Under the pieces are notes generated by a model. That model saw only the letters and a program-made list of their open reading frames with translations, made no database searches and was not told the DNA's origin. A stretch of DNA of 6,573 nt from Actinomycetes bacterium (GTDB lineage Bacteria > Actinomycetota > Actinomycetes > Actinomycetales > Dermatophilaceae), in contig JAEXXY010000305.1 of assembly GCA_023451855.1 (NCBI GenBank), positions 1-6,573 on the forward strand. Direction: 5' to 3'. The translations under genes and the position numbers were made by a program. This document shows positions 4,850 to 6,573 of this stretch, in pieces (position 1 is the stretch's first letter; every line of letters starts with the position of its first letter).

Positions 4850-5530
4850 ATGACGCACAGCACGGCCGGAGGCAGCGGGCGACCCGCCGGCACCACCGCC
4901 GACACGACCGTCGTGCACCTCATGCGCCACGGCGAGGTCCACAACCCCGACGGCGTGCTCTACGGGCGCCTCGAGGGCTACCACCTCAGCGACCTCGGCC
5001 GCGAGATGGCCGACCTCGTCGCCGCGCACCTGGCGACCAACGACGTCACGTACGTCGTGGCCTCCCCGCTCGAGCGGGCCCAGGAGACGGCGGCACCGAT
5101 CGCGGGCAGCCACGGCCTCGACGTCGCGACCGACGCCCGGCTCATCGAGTCGGCCAACCACTTCGAGGGCGGCCGCACGAGCAGGAAGGACCTCCTGCAC
5201 CCGCGGCACTGGCACGTCCTCGCCAACCCGACCAAGCCGTCGTGGGGCGAGCCGTACGAGGTCATCGCGGCCCGGATGCTCGCCGCCGTCGATGCCGCAC
5301 GTGAGGCCGCCCGCGGCCACGAGGCCGTCGTCGTCTCACACCAGCTGCCCGTCTGGACGGTTCGCAACAAGCTCGAGGGCCGCCGCCTCTGGCACGACCC
5401 GCGCAAGCGCGTCTGCACCCTGGCCTCGCTGACGTCGCTGACCTACGTCGGTGACGAGCTCGCCTCGATCACCTACTCCGAGCCGGCTTTCGCGCTGCTC
5501 GCCGGGGCCAGCAGGAGCGTGGGCGCCTGA
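4850..5530 (+). CDS. Histidine phosphatase family protein (phosphoglycerate mutase-like)
   Basis: A 226-residue cytoplasmic protein of the histidine phosphatase superfamily. The RHG motif is HLMRHGEVHNPDG (23-35) with the phospho-accepting H27 and R26. YGRLEGYHLSDLGREMA (38-54) and VASPLERAQETAAPI (70-84), with phosphate-binding R76, follow. VVVSHQLPVW (160-169) supplies the second catalytic histidine, H164. E100 in LIES may be the proton donor. The substrate is unknown, and the sequence does not show a true glycolytic mutase. A homologue, Rv0525, lies at the same place between hemL and the cytochrome c maturation genes in Mycobacterium tuberculosis, so the linkage is old and perhaps functional. 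The TGA stop overlaps the resA ATG (TGATG), indicating translational coupling. The first 18 residues are non-conserved in character. Confidence 0.93.
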   Translation: MTHSTAGGSGRPAGTTADTTVVHLMRHGEVHNPDGVLYGRLEGYHLSDLGREMADLVAAHLATNDVTYVVASPLERAQETAAPIAGSHGLDVATDARLIESANHFEGGRTSRKDLLHPRHWHVLANPTKPSWGEPYEVIAARMLAAVDAAREAARGHEAVVVSHQLPVWTVRNKLEGRRLWHDPRKRVCTLASLTSLTYVGDELASITYSEPAFALLAGASRSVGA

Positions 5531-6144
5531 TGGCCGAGCTCGACCGACGCACCGTGCTGCGCTGGGGCGCCGTCGCCATGGCCGGCGGCCTCGCCCTCGT
5601 CACCGCGGCGTGCTCGTCCGACCCGAACTCGGTGGAGTCCCAGGCCCGCTCCGGTGACCGCAAGGGCTACGTCGCCGGCGACGGGTCGATCGAGCAGCTG
5701 GCCCCGGGGCAGCGGGGCGAGCCCGTCGAGCTGCTCGGCACGACGCTCGAGGGCGAGGCGTGGTCGCTCAAGGACAAGGACGGCGCGGTCGTCGTCGTCA
5801 ACGTCTGGGGCTCGTGGTGCCCACCCTGCATCGAGGAGACGCCGGCGCTGCAGAAGGCGTGGGAGAAGGTCCAGGCCGACCGCAAGGACGTCGTCTTCAT
5901 CGGCATGGACAAGCTCGAGGGCCCCGAGACCGGCCTCGCCTTCCAGAAGGCCAAGGGCGTGACCTACCCCTCGCTCGCGTACGACGGTGGTGTGCCGCTG
6001 CTCGCCCTCCAGGGCAAGGCGTCAGCCACGCCGACGACGCTCGTGCTCGACGGCGACGGGCGGATCGCCGCGCGCGTCTCGGGCCCCGTCACCACCTCGA
6101 CCTTGCTGGGCCTCGTCGACGACGTCCTCGCCGAGCAGGGCTGA
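5530..6144 (+). CDS. resA: Thioredoxin-like lipoprotein, ResA/TlpA type, cytochrome c maturation
   Basis: A 204-residue extracytoplasmic thiol-disulfide oxidoreductase. The N-terminus DRRTVLRWGAVAMAGGLALV (5-24) is a signal peptide with twin arginines (R6, R7), followed by TAAC with C28 as the likely lipidated residue. The mature domain (about 60-204) has the TlpA/ResA strand VVVVNVWGSWCPPCIEETP with active cysteines C97 and C100, and the cis-proline segment ATPTTLVLDGDGRI with P168. ResA reduces the CXXC of apocytochrome c using electrons passed through the membrane by CcdA, whose gene follows directly. Length and order match the thioredoxin-like member (Rv0526) of the mycobacterial cluster. 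The gene overlaps the phosphatase stop by one base; an AGGAG at 5513-5517 is 12 bases away, so coupling probably helps initiation. A general TlpA-type role cannot be excluded. Confidence 0.9.
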   Translation: MAELDRRTVLRWGAVAMAGGLALVTAACSSDPNSVESQARSGDRKGYVAGDGSIEQLAPGQRGEPVELLGTTLEGEAWSLKDKDGAVVVVNVWGSWCPPCIEETPALQKAWEKVQADRKDVVFIGMDKLEGPETGLAFQKAKGVTYPSLAYDGGVPLLALQGKASATPTTLVLDGDGRIAARVSGPVTTSTLLGLVDDVLAEQG

Positions 6145-6146
6145 GG
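6143..6146 (+). promoter_or_regulatory. ccdA ribosome binding site
   Basis: GAGG overlaps the resA TGA stop and lies seven bases before the GTG at 6154. It is the same stop/Shine-Dalgarno overlap seen between hemD and hemB. Confidence 0.5.
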
Positions 6147-6153
6147 CTCCCGC

Positions 6154-6573
6154 GTGACCCCCGACCTCACCACCGGATCGCTGCTCGTCGCGGCGGTGGT
6201 CGCGCTCGCCGCGGGGTTCGTCTCCTTCGCCTCGCCGTGCGTCCTCCCGCTCGTGCCCGGCTTCCTCGGCTACGTCACCGGCCTGTCCGACGTGTCGCTC
6301 CGGGAGCGCTCCCGCGGGCGGCTCGTGCTCGGTGCGCTGCTGTTCGTCCTCGGCTTCTCCGTCGTCTTCCTCCTCGGGGCCGCGACCCTGTCGGGACTCG
6401 GGGTGGCGCTGCGCGAGCACCAGGCGCTGCTGCTGCGCGTCGGCGGGGTCCTCGTCATCGTCGCGGCGCTGATGTTCCTCGGCCTCGGCGACCGGCTCTC
6501 GGCCCAGCTGAGCTGGCGGCCCCGGGCGGGCCTGGCCGGGGCGCCGCTGCTCGGCGCGGTCTTCGGCCTGGGG
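6154..6573 (+). CDS. ccdA: Cytochrome c biogenesis protein CcdA, N-terminal part (runs off window)
   Basis: The first 140 codons of an integral membrane thiol transporter of the CcdA/DsbD-beta family. The segment GFVSFASPCVLPLVPGFLGY (21-40) is the family signature and carries the first redox cysteine, C29. Further hydrophobic spans lie at about 57-79 and 92-112, and a fourth begins near 127 and ends the window at GAVFGLG. In this family GWTPC with the second redox cysteine normally follows at that point, so the window stops just before it. CcdA takes electrons from cytoplasmic thioredoxin and passes them to ResA-type proteins outside. The GTG start is supported by the GAGG site and by the family N-terminus. 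resB and ccsA would be expected downstream, by analogy with Rv0528-Rv0529. Confidence 0.95.
   Translation, partial: MTPDLTTGSLLVAAVVALAAGFVSFASPCVLPLVPGFLGYVTGLSDVSLRERSRGRLVLGALLFVLGFSVVFLLGAATLSGLGVALREHQALLLRVGGVLVIVAALMFLGLGDRLSAQLSWRPRAGLAGAPLLGAVFGLG

Noticed and set aside
6022..6458. Open frames on the - strand over the resA end and ccdA
   Set aside because: The + strand carries an uninterrupted CcdA with its SFASPCVLPLVPG signature. The - strand translations are charged, low-complexity shadows.

Overview
The window is very GC-rich, with third codon positions almost always G or C, several GTG starts and strong purine-rich ribosome binding sites. These traits and the gene content point to a high-GC actinobacterium. 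The protein style resembles Micrococcales or Streptomyces-like lineages, but the genus cannot be read from the sequence. The theme is tetrapyrrole (heme) synthesis on the left and cytochrome c maturation on the right.

Left to right on the + strand: the C-terminal end of uroporphyrinogen-III synthase (hemD, 2-274); hemB, porphobilinogen synthase (285-1250); a MarR-family repressor (1283-1771); hemL, glutamate-1-semialdehyde aminomutase (1807-3141); and a 206-residue protein made of two tandem ferredoxin-like (ABM/dimeric alpha-beta barrel) repeats (3286-3906). A repeat-rich convergent intergenic region (3907-4103) follows. A LysE/RhtB-type exporter lies on the - strand (4104-4721). After a divergent promoter region (4722-4849) the + strand resumes with a histidine phosphatase (4850-5530), a thioredoxin-like lipoprotein of the ResA/TlpA type (5530-6144) and the start of ccdA (6154 to the window end). 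No gap between genes exceeds 200 bases.

HemL makes 5-aminolevulinate, HemB condenses two of these to porphobilinogen, and HemD closes the ring to uroporphyrinogen III. ResA and CcdA form a thiol-reducing relay that keeps apocytochrome c CXXC motifs reduced for heme attachment; resB and ccsA would be expected just beyond the right edge. The order hemL - histidine phosphatase - thioredoxin-like - ccdA matches Rv0524-Rv0527 of Mycobacterium tuberculosis. Here it is interrupted by the double-ABM gene and the oppositely oriented lysE gene.

Most of the window is conserved metabolism. The less ordinary items are a two-copy palindromic module between the convergent genes, one copy of which has its loop expanded by 13- and 14-base tandem repeats; three start codons placed 6-7 bases after a -10-like hexamer, suggesting leaderless mRNAs; a duplicated ABM protein with no asparagine and six cysteines; a MarR gene inside the heme cluster with a -10-like box inside an inverted repeat; and a Cys-Asp-Cys hybrid metal site in HemB. 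I found no convincing new defence, mobile or CRISPR system.
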